From: an alpha proteobacterium L41A
Lineage (GTDB): Bacteria; Pseudomonadota; Alphaproteobacteria; Caulobacterales; Caulobacteraceae
Direction: 5' to 3'
Length of the DNA stretch: 64,000 nucleotides
NCBI GenBank assembly: GCA_000335735.1
Contig: AMYY01000005.1
Coordinates: forward strand, 1 to 64,000
Shown: positions 17,492 to 25,407 of the stretch, piece after piece
How positions within the stretch are numbered: position 1 is the first letter of the stretch
Layout of the letters: every line of letters begins with the position of its first letter
Program-made: the position numbers and the translations under genes
Notes under the pieces: generated by a model
Databases searched by the model: none
Told to the model about the DNA's origin: nothing
Seen by the model: the letters and a program-made list of their open reading frames with translations, nothing else

Positions 17492-17935
17492 CTACCTAAC
17501 ACCCAACGTGTGCTGTCTGGCGGCTTTTCGGTCTTGCCAAACCCAGAACGTACCTAGGCCGATGCAGAAAATGATGAGGTAACCAACCAGATTCATCACT
17601 GTGTAAAGGGAAGCAATCGGCACCGTCTTGTTAGTCAAGATCATCAAATGCCCCATCACTGTGATCAGCTGCAGCCCGGTCACCCACACGGGCCACGATC
17701 TGGGGGCGCGCCAAGCCAGTGACGCGAAGACTAGGAGGGAAAAGACATCGACTAAAAACATGCCGATGGGCAGTCCGCGAAAATCATTATGTTCTTGGAC
17801 AAGTAAGGACGCAAACCACGCTAGGATAAGATATCCAGCGCCAATCTTCTCTCGCGTTCCTCCTTTCAGGAACGCAAACAGGGCCATGCCGATCATAAAA
17901 ATCGCGCCTGCGATCGCATAACCCACGTTCAGCAT
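17492..17935 (-). CDS. Small multi-span membrane protein in an AT-richer patch
   Basis: A 147-aa integral membrane protein with hydrophobic segments at about residues 3-24, 33-47, 56-73, 80-100 and 112-136. I do not recognise a family. The coding DNA is visibly lower in GC than its neighbours (around half rather than two thirds), and codon use is less biased, suggesting relatively recent acquisition. The ATG at 17935 begins a natural membrane-protein N-terminus, but a perfect 13-bp hairpin ends 6 bp upstream and would cover the ribosome binding site. An ATG at 17980 is in frame and would read through that hairpin. Confidence 0.6.
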   Translation of the reverse strand: MLNVGYAIAGAIFMIGMALFAFLKGGTREKIGAGYLILAWFASLLVQEHNDFRGLPIGMFLVDVFSLLVFASLAWRAPRSWPVWVTGLQLITVMGHLMILTNKTVPIASLYTVMNLVGYLIIFCIGLGTFWVWQDRKAARQHTLGVR

Positions 17936-17940
17936 GCAAA

Positions 17941-17969
17941 TCGCCCCCGTGCAGTGTGCACGGGGGCGA
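17941..17969. repeat. Perfect 13-bp inverted repeat over a ribosome binding site
   Basis: TCGCCCCCGTGCA and TGCACGGGGGCGA are perfectly complementary with a 3-nt loop. On the minus strand TTTGCATG follows at once, so the element could be a weak terminator for the 18025-18369 gene or could hide the start of the membrane protein at 17935. Confidence 0.6.
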
Positions 17970-18024
17970 CTATGCCGCATTTCCGCTTGGGCGGGAATGT
18001 CGCTCAGTGAAGCTTACTAAGAAT

Positions 18025-18369
18025 TCACCCGACCGAACGAAGATGGCCGCGAGTTTCCTTCGGGTCCAACCAATCGTCGGGCTTGGCGACCGGACCGATG
18101 GCGTAGGTACCGAAGCCGAGGCGACGGTGATCTTTTTGCAGCTCGGCGTGGCAGGCCACGATGGATTCACGCGCGGCCGAGAGGGCGGCGATGGTTTCCA
18201 TGGCCTTGGCTTGCGAAACTGTGCCGGCGACCGGCGACAGCGACAGGGCGGTGCGAGCGCCGATGAAGGATTGAACCAGCGTGGTCGCCTGGGTGATCGC
18301 GGCGTCGATCGCGAGTTCGGTAGCATGCAGATCGCCAGCAACGCTGGTGACGACTTCGGTGCGGTCCAT
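18025..18369 (-). CDS. Small alpha-helical hypothetical protein
   Basis: A 114-aa soluble protein of unknown function. It is predicted to be largely helical (VVTSVAGDLHATELAIDAAITQATTLVQSF, then a second long helix AKAMETIAALSAARESIVACHAELQK), a two-helix layout, and ends in a charged tail with KPDDWLDPKE. The ATG at 18369 is the plausible start. An 18-bp palindrome (GGTTA-N8-TAACC) lies 39 bp upstream. It is one of two orphan genes in the AT-richer patch. No partner is obvious. Confidence 0.65.
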   Translation of the reverse strand: MDRTEVVTSVAGDLHATELAIDAAITQATTLVQSFIGARTALSLSPVAGTVSQAKAMETIAALSAARESIVACHAELQKDHRRLGFGTYAIGPVAKPDDWLDPKETRGHLRSVG

Positions 18370-18407
18370 GAAAAGCCCCTTGAAAAGCAGGTTTACAAGA
18401 ACTGTAT

Positions 18408-18425
18408 GGTTATCACGTCTTAACC
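18408..18425. promoter_or_regulatory. GGTTA-N8-TAACC palindrome upstream of the helical protein
   Basis: GGTTATCACGTCTTAACC is a dyad with 5-bp arms (18408-18412 and 18421-18425) around ACGT. It lies 39 bp before the ATG at 18369, where an operator would act. On the minus strand it also contains TTAA-N7-TAAC, a poor CtrA-like match. The function is not established. Confidence 0.3.
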
Positions 18426-18547
18426 CTGTTTGGTAGAGCAATCTTTACCATATCGACAATCGCGCGTTGAAGCGCCGCCGTAAGCACGGCGTTGAAACCC
18501 AATGAGAGCAAGAAGTCGGCGCGAATCAGCGCGCTAGGGCGCGGTGA

Positions 18548-18943
18548 TCAGTCCTGGTTGTCCAGCAGGAAGTGTGCGGTAAGGGACGCAATTGGCTGTT
18601 GACGTTCTTCCTGCCAGGCCTCCGCATGCACATGGGCCACGCGACGACCCGCCCGGCTGATGCGAGCACGCGCGAAGACGTCGATCGGTCTGCCTGTGCG
18701 CAGATAGGCGACCGTGACATTGATCGGGCGGGGCAGTCGCGGACCAGGAAAGCTGAGCGCCACCTGAGCCATCGCCGTCATTTCCAGAAGGGCGGCCGTC
18801 GATCCGCCATGCAGGGCGGGCAGCATCGGATTGCCGATCAGCTTGTCATCGAAGGGCATGATGACGGTGACTTCGTCGCCGCTGACCAGGGTCTGAAGGC
18901 CAAGAAAGCGGGCGTAGGGCATGCGGTTCAGGATCTCGGTCAT
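18548..18943 (-). CDS. PaaI-type hotdog thioesterase (second of a tandem pair)
   Basis: A 131-aa hotdog-fold protein of the PaaI/YdiI thioesterase group, expected to hydrolyse an acyl-CoA. The motif LHGGSTAALLEMTAMAQVAL (active-site loop and long central helix) at about residues 43-62 and INVTVAYLRTGRP are typical. The ATG overlaps the stop of the upstream gene (18940-18943), so the two are translationally coupled. Both encode hotdog proteins and may form a heteromer. Confidence 0.85.
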   Translation of the reverse strand: MTEILNRMPYARFLGLQTLVSGDEVTVIMPFDDKLIGNPMLPALHGGSTAALLEMTAMAQVALSFPGPRLPRPINVTVAYLRTGRPIDVFARARISRAGRRVAHVHAEAWQEERQQPIASLTAHFLLDNQD

Positions 18944-19440
18944 GCCGCCGCTCCCTTTGCATGGGGCGCCCGCTCGCGGGTCTGGTTGAGGATATAGGCG
19001 GCCTGCGCCGCGGCGACCGGATCGGCGGGATCGTCCTCGAAAGCCCAGGCGCGCACGAAGGCGATGCTGGGCGTCAGTCGGTAGCATAGGCCCTGCGCCA
19101 GCAGGTCCTGACGCGGCCTAGCGGCGCGCATGTAATCGACGCGCAAATCCAGGGTGGCGATTGGCTGGAAGGCGTCCATCGCAGTCCACACGGCCAGGCC
19201 GCCGATATGATCGAGCAAGGTCGTCACCAGACCGCCCGCGAAGACGCCGCTGTCGGGATCGCCGACCAGATCCTCACGCCACGGCACGCGAATAAGGGGC
19301 TGGCCATCGTGCAGGCCGTCGAAGGTGAAGCCCAGAGCGCCGGTGTGGGCGGCGCCGGCGGCCAGTTGCGGCAGGATGGTGGTCAGAAAACTCTCGTGCA
19401 TCGTGCGGACTGAACCTGTTGCGCCGATTTTCGGGGTCAT
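18940..19440 (-). CDS. PaaI-type hotdog thioesterase (first of a tandem pair)
   Basis: A hotdog-fold acyl-CoA thioesterase-like protein of up to 166 aa. Characteristic are GVFAGGLVTTLLDHIGGLAV (central helix with the acidic catalytic position D in LLDH) and LDLRVDYMRAARP. The upstream ATG (19440) is given; an ATG at 19401 would remove 13 residues and may be the real start, since neither has a well-spaced ribosome binding site. The gene overlaps the next thioesterase by 4 bp and is divergent from the exonuclease gene, whose start is only 46 bp away. Confidence 0.83.
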   Translation of the reverse strand: MTPKIGATGSVRTMHESFLTTILPQLAAGAAHTGALGFTFDGLHDGQPLIRVPWREDLVGDPDSGVFAGGLVTTLLDHIGGLAVWTAMDAFQPIATLDLRVDYMRAARPRQDLLAQGLCYRLTPSIAFVRAWAFEDDPADPVAAAQAAYILNQTRERAPHAKGAAA

Positions 19441-19486
19441 CCTCTATGGGGCGGCGACCCGACGGCGTCGAGAGCGTTACCGCAAG

Positions 19487-20518
19487 ATGATCCGCCCCGA
19501 AGACCTGCTGCATACCACGCCCGCCGGCCTCTACTGCCCGCCGGGAGATTTCTATATCGACCCGGTTCGGCCGGTGGATCGCGCCGTCATCACACACGGC
19601 CATGCCGACCACGCGCGCGCCGGTCACGGGGCGGTGCTTGCGACGCGCCAGACCTTGGCGATCATGGCTGAACGTTATGGCGCGGATTTCACGCTGCAGC
19701 CCCAATCTGTGGAATATGGCGAGGCGACCGCGATCAATGGCGTCGATCTCAGATTGGCGCCCGCCGGCCATGTGCTGGGCTCAGCCCAGGTCGAGGTGCG
19801 CTGGAAGGGGCTGATCATGGTCGTGTCCGGCGACTATAAGCGCCGCCGCGATCCGACCTGTGCGCCCTTCGAGCCTATGCCGTGCCACGTCTTCATCTCG
19901 GAGGCGACGTTCGGCCTGCCGGTCTTCAGCCATCCGCCGGCGGAAGAAGAGGTCGGGCGGCTGGTGCGGTCGCTGGGACAATTTCCCGAGCGAGCGCATC
20001 TGGTCGGCGCCTATGCGCTGGGCAAGGCGCAGCGGATCATCCGTCTGCTGCGCGAGGCCGGATGGGACCGCACCATCTATGTCCACGGGGCGCTGGAGCG
20101 GCTGAACGCCCTTTACGAAAGAGAAGGGGTCTATCTGGGCCCGCTGGCGCCGACCCGTGATCTGCCCAAGAATGCGCTGGGCGGCGAGGTCGCTATCGCA
20201 CCGCCATCCGCAATCCAGGATCGATGGGCGCGCCGGTTCGCCGACCCGGTCACCTCCTTTGCTTCAGGCTGGATGGGGGTGAAGGCGCGGGCGCGCCAGC
20301 GCGGTGTGGAACTGCCGTTGGTCGTGTCGGACCATGCCGACTGGAACGAACTGACTGCGACCTTCACCGAGATCAAGCCAGAGGAAATCTGGATCACCCA
20401 CGGCCGCGAAGAGGGTCTGCTGCGTTGGGCCGAGATCAACGGCCAGAAAGCGAGGGCGCTGCGACTGGTCGGCTATGACGAAGAGGACGAAGAGGCGTTG
20501 GACGTTCGTCCGGACTGA
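19487..20518 (+). CDS. Ligase-associated DNA exonuclease (metallo-beta-lactamase fold)
   Basis: A 343-aa beta-CASP/MBL-fold nuclease of the ligase-associated exonuclease type. The metal site THGHADHARAG (about residues 34-44) and the later histidines (PAGHVLGSAQ, SGDY, VSDHADWNE) are present. It probably trims DNA ends in repair. In most genomes this family sits in an operon with an ATP-dependent DNA ligase and an Lhr-like helicase; here neither is adjacent, since the next gene is an unrelated histidine kinase on the other strand. The ATG at 19487 gives MIRPEDLLHTTPAGLYCPPG, the usual N-terminus. Confidence 0.9.
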   Translation: MIRPEDLLHTTPAGLYCPPGDFYIDPVRPVDRAVITHGHADHARAGHGAVLATRQTLAIMAERYGADFTLQPQSVEYGEATAINGVDLRLAPAGHVLGSAQVEVRWKGLIMVVSGDYKRRRDPTCAPFEPMPCHVFISEATFGLPVFSHPPAEEEVGRLVRSLGQFPERAHLVGAYALGKAQRIIRLLREAGWDRTIYVHGALERLNALYEREGVYLGPLAPTRDLPKNALGGEVAIAPPSAIQDRWARRFADPVTSFASGWMGVKARARQRGVELPLVVSDHADWNELTATFTEIKPEEIWITHGREEGLLRWAEINGQKARALRLVGYDEEDEEALDVRPD

Positions 20519-20521
20519 GGA

Positions 20522-22132
20522 TCAGGCGACGGCGCGACCGGATTGGTCCTGCTCGTCCGCCGCCGAGAGGGCCGCGTTCATCGCCATACGCAGGCGCTCG
20601 GGCTTGATGGGTTTTTCCACCACTGCGGCCATGCCGATGGAGAGGTAGTGTTTGGCGTCTTCGGGGTCCGCATTTGCGGTCAAGGCCACGATCGGCACGC
20701 GGCCGACGGCGCCGGGCAGGGCGCGAATGGCCTCCGTCGCCTGAACTCCGTCCATCCGGGGCATCTTGATGTCCATCAGGACCAGGTCGTAGCGGCTTTC
20801 CTGAACGGCCTGGAGCGCCTCGAGGCCGTCTTCGGCCAGTTCGGAACTGCAGCCGAACATCTCGCACAGCGCCTGGGCGACGACGCGGTTGGTGGCGTTG
20901 TCGTCGACGATCAGGATGTGCGGCGCGGATTTCAAATCGAGGCCCGACAGGTCCGACACATTGGACTGCGCCTCCACCTCGATCACAGCGCGCGGCGCCG
21001 TCAGATCGAACGCGAAGGTCGCGCCGCGTCCCTTGTTGTTCTCGGCCCAGATCCGGCCGTCCATCCGGTCGATGACCTGACGACAGATCGAAAGGCCCAG
21101 GCCCGCGCCGTCGGGGCCGGAGCCGTGAACGAAGGGCTCGAAGATGGAATCGACGCGTTCCGGCTCGACGCCCGGGCCGTCGTCGCGAATGCGGGCTTCC
21201 ATACGAATGCGGTCGTCCTCGACCCAGGCCTTGAGGCCCGCCTCAACCACGCCGTTGCGGGCGAACTTCAGTGCATTGCCGATCAGGTTGTTGAACACCT
21301 GCTTCAGGCGCATGCCGTCGATGACGGCCGCCAGTTCGGTGTCGCCTTCATAGCCGACGAGCAGTGTCACGCCGTCCTGAGAGGCGCGCGGCTCCCACAT
21401 CGACTGGATATCGTCCATGACGGCGCGCAGGGCGGTCGGCTCGGTCTTCAGCTCCAGTTCGCCGGCCTCGGCCTTGGACAGGTCCACCGCGTCCTGGAGG
21501 ATGCGCAGCAGGGTCTCGGATGAGTCGACGATGGTCTGGACGTGCGCCTGAGCCGCCGTATTCAACGGCTGGCGGCGGAGCAGTTCGGCTACGGCCAGGA
21601 CGCCGTTCATAGGCGTGCGCAGTTCGTGACTCATGATGGCCAGGAACTGGCTCTTGGCGCGGGCGGCGGCGATGGCCTGGGCGCGGGTGTCGCTGAGGAT
21701 CGCGGCCTGTTCAGCTAGTTCCGCATTCTGCTGGCGCTGACGCGTGTTGACGGCCTGCAAAAGGGTGGCGGCGGTGCCCACGCCCCAATAGGCGCCGTTC
21801 TTCGTGACGATGAACCCGCGCAGCAGGGCGGCCGGACCGCCCTTCAGCATGATGTCGCAAAAGGCGTCGATCCGAACGCCGCCCTCGACCACGGCCGGCT
21901 CGACATCCATGGCGAAGGTGATGGGGCGAAGATCGTAAAGGGCGTGGCCGAAGCGGGCGGCGATTTTCTGAAGGAAGGCGGTGCGTTCGACCAGGCCGAC
22001 GGGACGGTCGCCATCGACGACGGGAATGACCAGCGTATCCGGCTCGCATTCAAAACGCGCCAGAACCTCGCAGCCGAGGGTCGTCGGCGCCACCGGCTTT
22101 GGACGTTCGGAAAGGGTCTCGATGGTCGGCAT
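20522..22132 (-). CDS. Hybrid histidine kinase with N-terminal CBS-pair-like domain and receiver
   Basis: A 536-aa soluble kinase. Residues about 15-128 look like a paired CBS domain (LVIPVVDGDRPVGLVERTAFL, then FIVTKNGAYWGVGTAATLL), followed by a coiled coil. HisKA carries the H-box MSHELRTPMNG with H169; HATPase shows the N-box NNLIGNALKF (281-290), DDGPG (317-321) and GAGLGLS. The C-terminal receiver has acidic residues VDDN (409-412), phospho-acceptor D454 in LMDIKMP, and a C-terminal KP lysine. No transmembrane segment is seen, so it senses a cytoplasmic signal, perhaps an adenine nucleotide through the CBS domains. No phosphotransferase or output regulator is adjacent. Confidence 0.88.
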   Translation of the reverse strand: MPTIETLSERPKPVAPTTLGCEVLARFECEPDTLVIPVVDGDRPVGLVERTAFLQKIAARFGHALYDLRPITFAMDVEPAVVEGGVRIDAFCDIMLKGGPAALLRGFIVTKNGAYWGVGTAATLLQAVNTRQRQQNAELAEQAAILSDTRAQAIAAARAKSQFLAIMSHELRTPMNGVLAVAELLRRQPLNTAAQAHVQTIVDSSETLLRILQDAVDLSKAEAGELELKTEPTALRAVMDDIQSMWEPRASQDGVTLLVGYEGDTELAAVIDGMRLKQVFNNLIGNALKFARNGVVEAGLKAWVEDDRIRMEARIRDDGPGVEPERVDSIFEPFVHGSGPDGAGLGLSICRQVIDRMDGRIWAENNKGRGATFAFDLTAPRAVIEVEAQSNVSDLSGLDLKSAPHILIVDDNATNRVVAQALCEMFGCSSELAEDGLEALQAVQESRYDLVLMDIKMPRMDGVQATEAIRALPGAVGRVPIVALTANADPEDAKHYLSIGMAAVVEKPIKPERLRMAMNAALSAADEQDQSGRAVA

Positions 22133-22148
22133 ACTGCCTGGAACTCCT

Positions 22149-22310
22149 ACTCAATGTGAGTAAAAGCCCAAATCGTTTGCGGATTGGTTAAGCCGCGTCA
22201 TCCAAGACGCAAATCCGCCTTTTTTGCGCACGGGTTGGGTCTGGTGTATGAGCGCCGCCCAACCCATCTGGGTCTCCATCCCTTTGTGCATGCGCGCGGC
22301 CGAACGGCCG
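22149..22310 (+). other. Structured leader upstream of queC with terminator-like hairpin
   Basis: Within 192 bp before queC there are four inverted repeats: ACTCA/TGAGT (22149-22161); GCGGATT/AATCCGC (22179-22218) enclosing GCGTC/GACGC (22195-22210) and followed by six Ts (22220-22225); GGGTTGGG/CCCAACCC (22232-22265); and CGGCCG-AA-CGGCCG (22297-22310). The second resembles an intrinsic terminator placed about 100 nt before the queC start, as expected for attenuation. I do not recognise a known preQ1 riboswitch consensus. The same region also holds the divergent kinase promoter. Confidence 0.45.
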
Positions 22311-22324
22311 ACCGCAGATTCGTC

Positions 22325-23044
22325 ATGAGCGCCATCCTGGAAAAGACCCATACATCGGCCTTGGTTCTGTTCTCCGGCGGGCAGGACAGCGCGACCTGCC
22401 TGGCCTGGGCGCTGGAGCGGTTCGAGCGGGTGGAGACGGTCGGGTTCGACTATGGCCAGCGCCATCTGGTGGAGATGCAGGCGCGTCAGGCGGTGCGCGA
22501 CGGAATGAACACGGCCCTGCCGCAGTGGGCCGATCGCCTGGGCGACGACCATGTGGTGGACCTGACCGGATACGGCCGGATCGCCGAGAGCGCCCTGACC
22601 ACCGACCGCAAGATCGAAATGGACGCACGCGGCCTGCCGACCACCTTCGTGCCCGGTCGCAATCTGATCTTCCTGGTAGCAGCGGCGGCGCTGGCGGATC
22701 GGCGAGGACTGGAAGTCCTGGTCGGCGGCATGTGCGAGACGGATTATTCGGGTTATCCGGATTGCCGCCACGAGACGATGGAGGCGATGGCGCGGGCGCT
22801 GTCGCTTGGGCTGGACAAGCCGGTCGTCATCGACACGCCCCTGATGTGGTTGACCAAGGCCCAGACCTGGGAACTGGCGGATAGGATCGGCGGCCATCGG
22901 CTGATCGCGCTGATCATCGAGGAAAGCCACACCTGCTATCACGGCGACCGGACGCATCGACACGCCTGGGGCTATGGTTGCGGGTCTTGCCCGGCCTGCG
23001 AACTGCGCGCGGCCGGTTATGACGAATGGGCGTCGGGGCGATGA
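22325..23044 (+). CDS. queC: 7-cyano-7-deazaguanine synthase
   Basis: A 239-aa ATP-dependent enzyme that converts 7-carboxy-7-deazaguanine to preQ0. The PP-loop SGGQDS lies at residues 17-22, where QueC has SGGxDS. The zinc site is the C-terminal cysteine cluster YGCGSCPAC, together with an upstream cysteine in [23 protein letters not shown] is a conserved QueC block. The ATG at 22325 is the first of the conserved region; an upstream in-frame codon would absorb the structured leader. Its stop overlaps the queE start, so queC, queE and queD form one operon. Confidence 0.97.
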   Translation: MSAILEKTHTSALVLFSGGQDSATCLAWALERFERVETVGFDYGQRHLVEMQARQAVRDGMNTALPQWADRLGDDHVVDLTGYGRIAESALTTDRKIEMDARGLPTTFVPGRNLIFLVAAAALADRRGLEVLVGGMCETDYSGYPDCRHETMEAMARALSLGLDKPVVIDTPLMWLTKAQTWELADRIGGHRLIALIIEESHTCYHGDRTHRHAWGYGCGSCPACELRAAGYDEWASGR

Positions 23045-23676
23045 CCTATTCGGCCAAGGAAGTGTTCCTGACGGTTCAGGGCGAGGGCGGACAGGCGGGG
23101 CGGCCGGCGGTCTTCCTGCGGTTCGCCGGTTGCAATCTGTGGAGCGGTCGCGAGCAGGATCGGGCCAGCGCCGTCTGCACCTTCTGCGACACCGACTTTG
23201 TGGGCGTGGACGGCGACGGGGGCGGCAAGTTCGCCACGCCGGACCTGCTGGCCAATCACGTCGCGGCGATGTGGCGCGGGCGTGAAGGCGATCCGAAACT
23301 GGTGGTCTGCACCGGCGGAGAGCCCTTGCTGCAACTAGATGCGCCGCTGATCGACGCGCTGCATGCGCGCGGTTTTGAGATCGCGATCGAGTCGAACGGC
23401 ACGATCGCAGCGCCGGACGGCGTCGACTGGGTCTGCGTCAGTCCAAAGGCTGATGCGGATGTGGTGCAGGCGCGCGGGGCCGAGTTGAAGCTGGTCTTCC
23501 CCCAGCCCAAGGCCATGCCGGATCGGTTCGAGCATCTGGATTTCGAGCGGTTCTGGCTTCAGCCGATGGATGGGCCGGATCAGGTGGAAAATACCGCCGC
23601 CGCCATCGAATACTGCCTGACCCACCCACAGTGGCGCCTGAGCGTCCAGACCCACAAATACATCGGCGTCCGCTAA
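23041..23676 (+). CDS. queE: 7-carboxy-7-deazaguanine synthase
   Basis: A 211-aa radical SAM enzyme that rearranges 6-carboxytetrahydropterin to 7-carboxy-7-deazaguanine. The 4Fe-4S ligands C31, C46 and C49 follow the CX14CX2C spacing found in one QueE clade, rather than the classical CX3CX2[10 protein letters not shown] is the SAM-binding GGE motif. The N-terminus [15 protein letters not shown] is typical. The ATG overlaps the queC stop by 4 bp (ATGA), and its own stop shares a base with the queD start, indicating translational coupling across the operon. Confidence 0.96.
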   Translation: MTYSAKEVFLTVQGEGGQAGRPAVFLRFAGCNLWSGREQDRASAVCTFCDTDFVGVDGDGGGKFATPDLLANHVAAMWRGREGDPKLVVCTGGEPLLQLDAPLIDALHARGFEIAIESNGTIAAPDGVDWVCVSPKADADVVQARGAELKLVFPQPKAMPDRFEHLDFERFWLQPMDGPDQVENTAAAIEYCLTHPQWRLSVQTHKYIGVR

Positions 23677-24044
23677 TGCCCGTCTTCGAGATCACCAAAC
23701 AGGCGACCTTCGACGCCGCCCACCACTTCCCGAACGAGCCCGAGGGCAGCATCTATCGACGCGTCCACGGCCATTCCTTCACGGTCGAGGCGACGGTGCG
23801 GTCCGAGATGCTGGATGTCGAACACGGCTGGGTCGCGGATTTGGGCGCTCTGGACCGGGCGCTGAAGGCGGCGGCCGAGACGCTGGATCACGGCATGCTG
23901 AACGAGCACGAGGGTCTGGAACTGCCCAGTTTGGAGAACCTGTGCCTGTGGTTCGCCCGGACGCTGAAACCCGAATGGCCGGGCCTGTGCCGGATTCAGG
24001 TGGCGCGGCCGACAATCAACGAGCGCTGCGTCCTAAGTCTCTGA
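23676..24044 (+). CDS. queD: 6-carboxytetrahydropterin synthase (QueD family, Cys replaced)
   Basis: A 122-aa COG0720 family enzyme, expected to make 6-carboxytetrahydropterin from dihydroneopterin triphosphate, the first dedicated step of queuosine synthesis. Zinc-binding histidines are H16 or H17 and HGH at 31-33; LDHGMLNE and PTINER supply further catalytic residues. The position of the E. coli catalytic cysteine, four residues before HGH, is tyrosine (YRRVHGH). Operon context argues strongly for QueD, but the missing cysteine means another residue must act as base. The ATG overlaps the queE TAA by one base. Confidence 0.92.
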   Translation: MPVFEITKQATFDAAHHFPNEPEGSIYRRVHGHSFTVEATVRSEMLDVEHGWVADLGALDRALKAAAETLDHGMLNEHEGLELPSLENLCLWFARTLKPEWPGLCRIQVARPTINERCVLSL

Positions 24045-24045
24045 C

Positions 24046-24324
24046 CTAGCAGCGTTTGCCCTGACGCTGGCGCTGTTCGCAGCGGCGTTGTTCGCGTTCA
24101 TAGTCGCGCTGTTCGCGCTCGCGACGCAGTTTGGTTTCCTCGTCCGAGGTGGTGACGGCGTCGAAGCCGGCGCCGACGACCGCGCCTGTGGCTTTCGCCG
24201 TCCCGCCGACCACTGCAGCGGTCCCGCCGACGACGGCGCCGACAAGGCAGCCCTGCAGCATCAGACAACCGCCCAGCACGACGACGACTTGGGATACGGA
24301 AACGAGACGATTGCGACGGCGCAT
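24046..24324 (-). CDS. Small glycine-zipper lipoprotein
   Basis: A 92-aa lipoprotein. After a basic start (MRRRNRLV) and a hydrophobic stretch, the lipobox LQGC (about residues 23-26) directs lipidation. It is followed by a glycine-zipper segment (GAVVGGTAAVVGGTAKATGAVVGAG) and a highly charged Arg/Glu/Gln-rich tail (EREQRDYEREQRRCEQRQRQGKR) likely to form a helix. The ATG at 24324 has GGAG 8 nt upstream; a GTG three codons earlier is also in frame. It is convergent with queD, the two stops being 1 bp apart. Function is unknown; an envelope-structural role is plausible. Confidence 0.72.
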   Translation of the reverse strand: MRRRNRLVSVSQVVVVLGGCLMLQGCLVGAVVGGTAAVVGGTAKATGAVVGAGFDAVTTSDEETKLRREREQRDYEREQRRCEQRQRQGKRC

Positions 24325-24380
24325 GGGCGACACTCCAGAGATTTGGAATAGTCGTCGATAATGATGAACGAGGGCTGACT

Positions 24381-25229
24381 TCAGGCGGGACGTTGCGGCA
24401 GCAGCTTGCGGCGTTGGCGCGACAGGGCCAGCGGCGTTCCATCAGCGCCCCAGGCGATCGCCTCGTCCACCGTCCAGCCCAGGCCGAGGTCCAGCATCCT
24501 GAACTCGAAGAAGGCCCAGCCGTCCGGCGCGGTCTTTGGCGTCGGATCGGTCAGGACGTCGATGCGCAGATCGACGGTGGTCATGGCGGCTGGCGTTTTG
24601 GACGCGGTCCAGGCGGGCGGATACAGCGCGTCCAGCAGGTAGCACAGGCCGACCTCATCCAAGGGGCGGCCGTCCGCCATCCGCATCCAGGTGCGCTCGA
24701 TCACCGGCTTGCCCTCATTGCCGCCCAGGATGTTGGGGCCGCCGTCGAAGCGATACTCGACATGCTGGGCGAAGTGCGGCGACATCGGCCCGCGTATGGT
24801 GGCCTTGGGGTCCAGTTTGTCCAGCGACGGCGGCGACGCGTGCAACGGCGTAATCGGAGGCGGCGCGGCGTCCAGCCCATAGGTGCCGGTGGCGTGGTGG
24901 GTCATTCGCCCGTCCTGCTCGGCCTCGACCGCGGCATACAGAACATTGCGGCCGCCGCGCAGCAGGCGAGGGCGAAAGGCGACCTGTTCACCAAACTTGG
25001 CCGCCGACAGATATTGGACCGACAAGGTCCGAAGGGGCGCCGTCAGCGCCAGTCCCTGTCGCATCGATTGGGCGCACAGGGCCGCCAGCAGCCCGCCGAA
25101 CGGAAAGCCCTTCTCCGGCGCCATGCTCGATGGGCCATTCGAGAAATGACCCGGCACGGGTGCGGACAGACCGCCGTCTTCGAGGACCTGGAAGGTCAGG
25201 GCGGCGTCGAGAGAAATGGGCGGCGTCAT
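24381..25229 (-). CDS. TesB-like double-hotdog acyl-CoA thioesterase
   Basis: A 282-aa protein with two hotdog halves, the layout of acyl-CoA thioesterase II-like enzymes. The N-terminal half contains NGPSSMAPEKGFPFGGLLAALCAQSM (active-site helix) and RTLSVQYLSAAKFGE; the C-terminal half contains TTVDLRIDVL and AIAWGADGTPLALSRQ. It should hydrolyse an acyl-CoA of unknown chain. The ATG at 25229 fits the fold. It is divergent from an HxlR-type regulator 178 bp away, which probably controls it. An imperfect inverted repeat (GTTGCGAAA, 25329-25337; TTTGCAAC, 25362-25369) lies between them. Confidence 0.85.
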   Translation of the reverse strand: MTPPISLDAALTFQVLEDGGLSAPVPGHFSNGPSSMAPEKGFPFGGLLAALCAQSMRQGLALTAPLRTLSVQYLSAAKFGEQVAFRPRLLRGGRNVLYAAVEAEQDGRMTHHATGTYGLDAAPPPITPLHASPPSLDKLDPKATIRGPMSPHFAQHVEYRFDGGPNILGGNEGKPVIERTWMRMADGRPLDEVGLCYLLDALYPPAWTASKTPAAMTTVDLRIDVLTDPTPKTAPDGWAFFEFRMLDLGLGWTVDEAIAWGADGTPLALSRQRRKLLPQRPA

Positions 25230-25407
25230 TGCGCAATCCTGCGTCAGGCGAAGAAGCGGCGGAAGACCTGATGACGATCTCCCGCCGAAGTCCAAGGAAC
25301 AAGGCGGCGAACCGGGAGGCTCGCGTCCGTTGCGAAACAAGACTGACTTGGAGCGTTCGGATTTGCAACCCTTGCCAAATGCCTGACGCGGCGTCACTTT
25401 CGCACCT

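Noticed and set aside
22149..22325. A known preQ1 riboswitch before queC
   Set aside because: The compact H-type pseudoknot pattern with its A-rich tail is not visible; the stems are longer and differently spaced.
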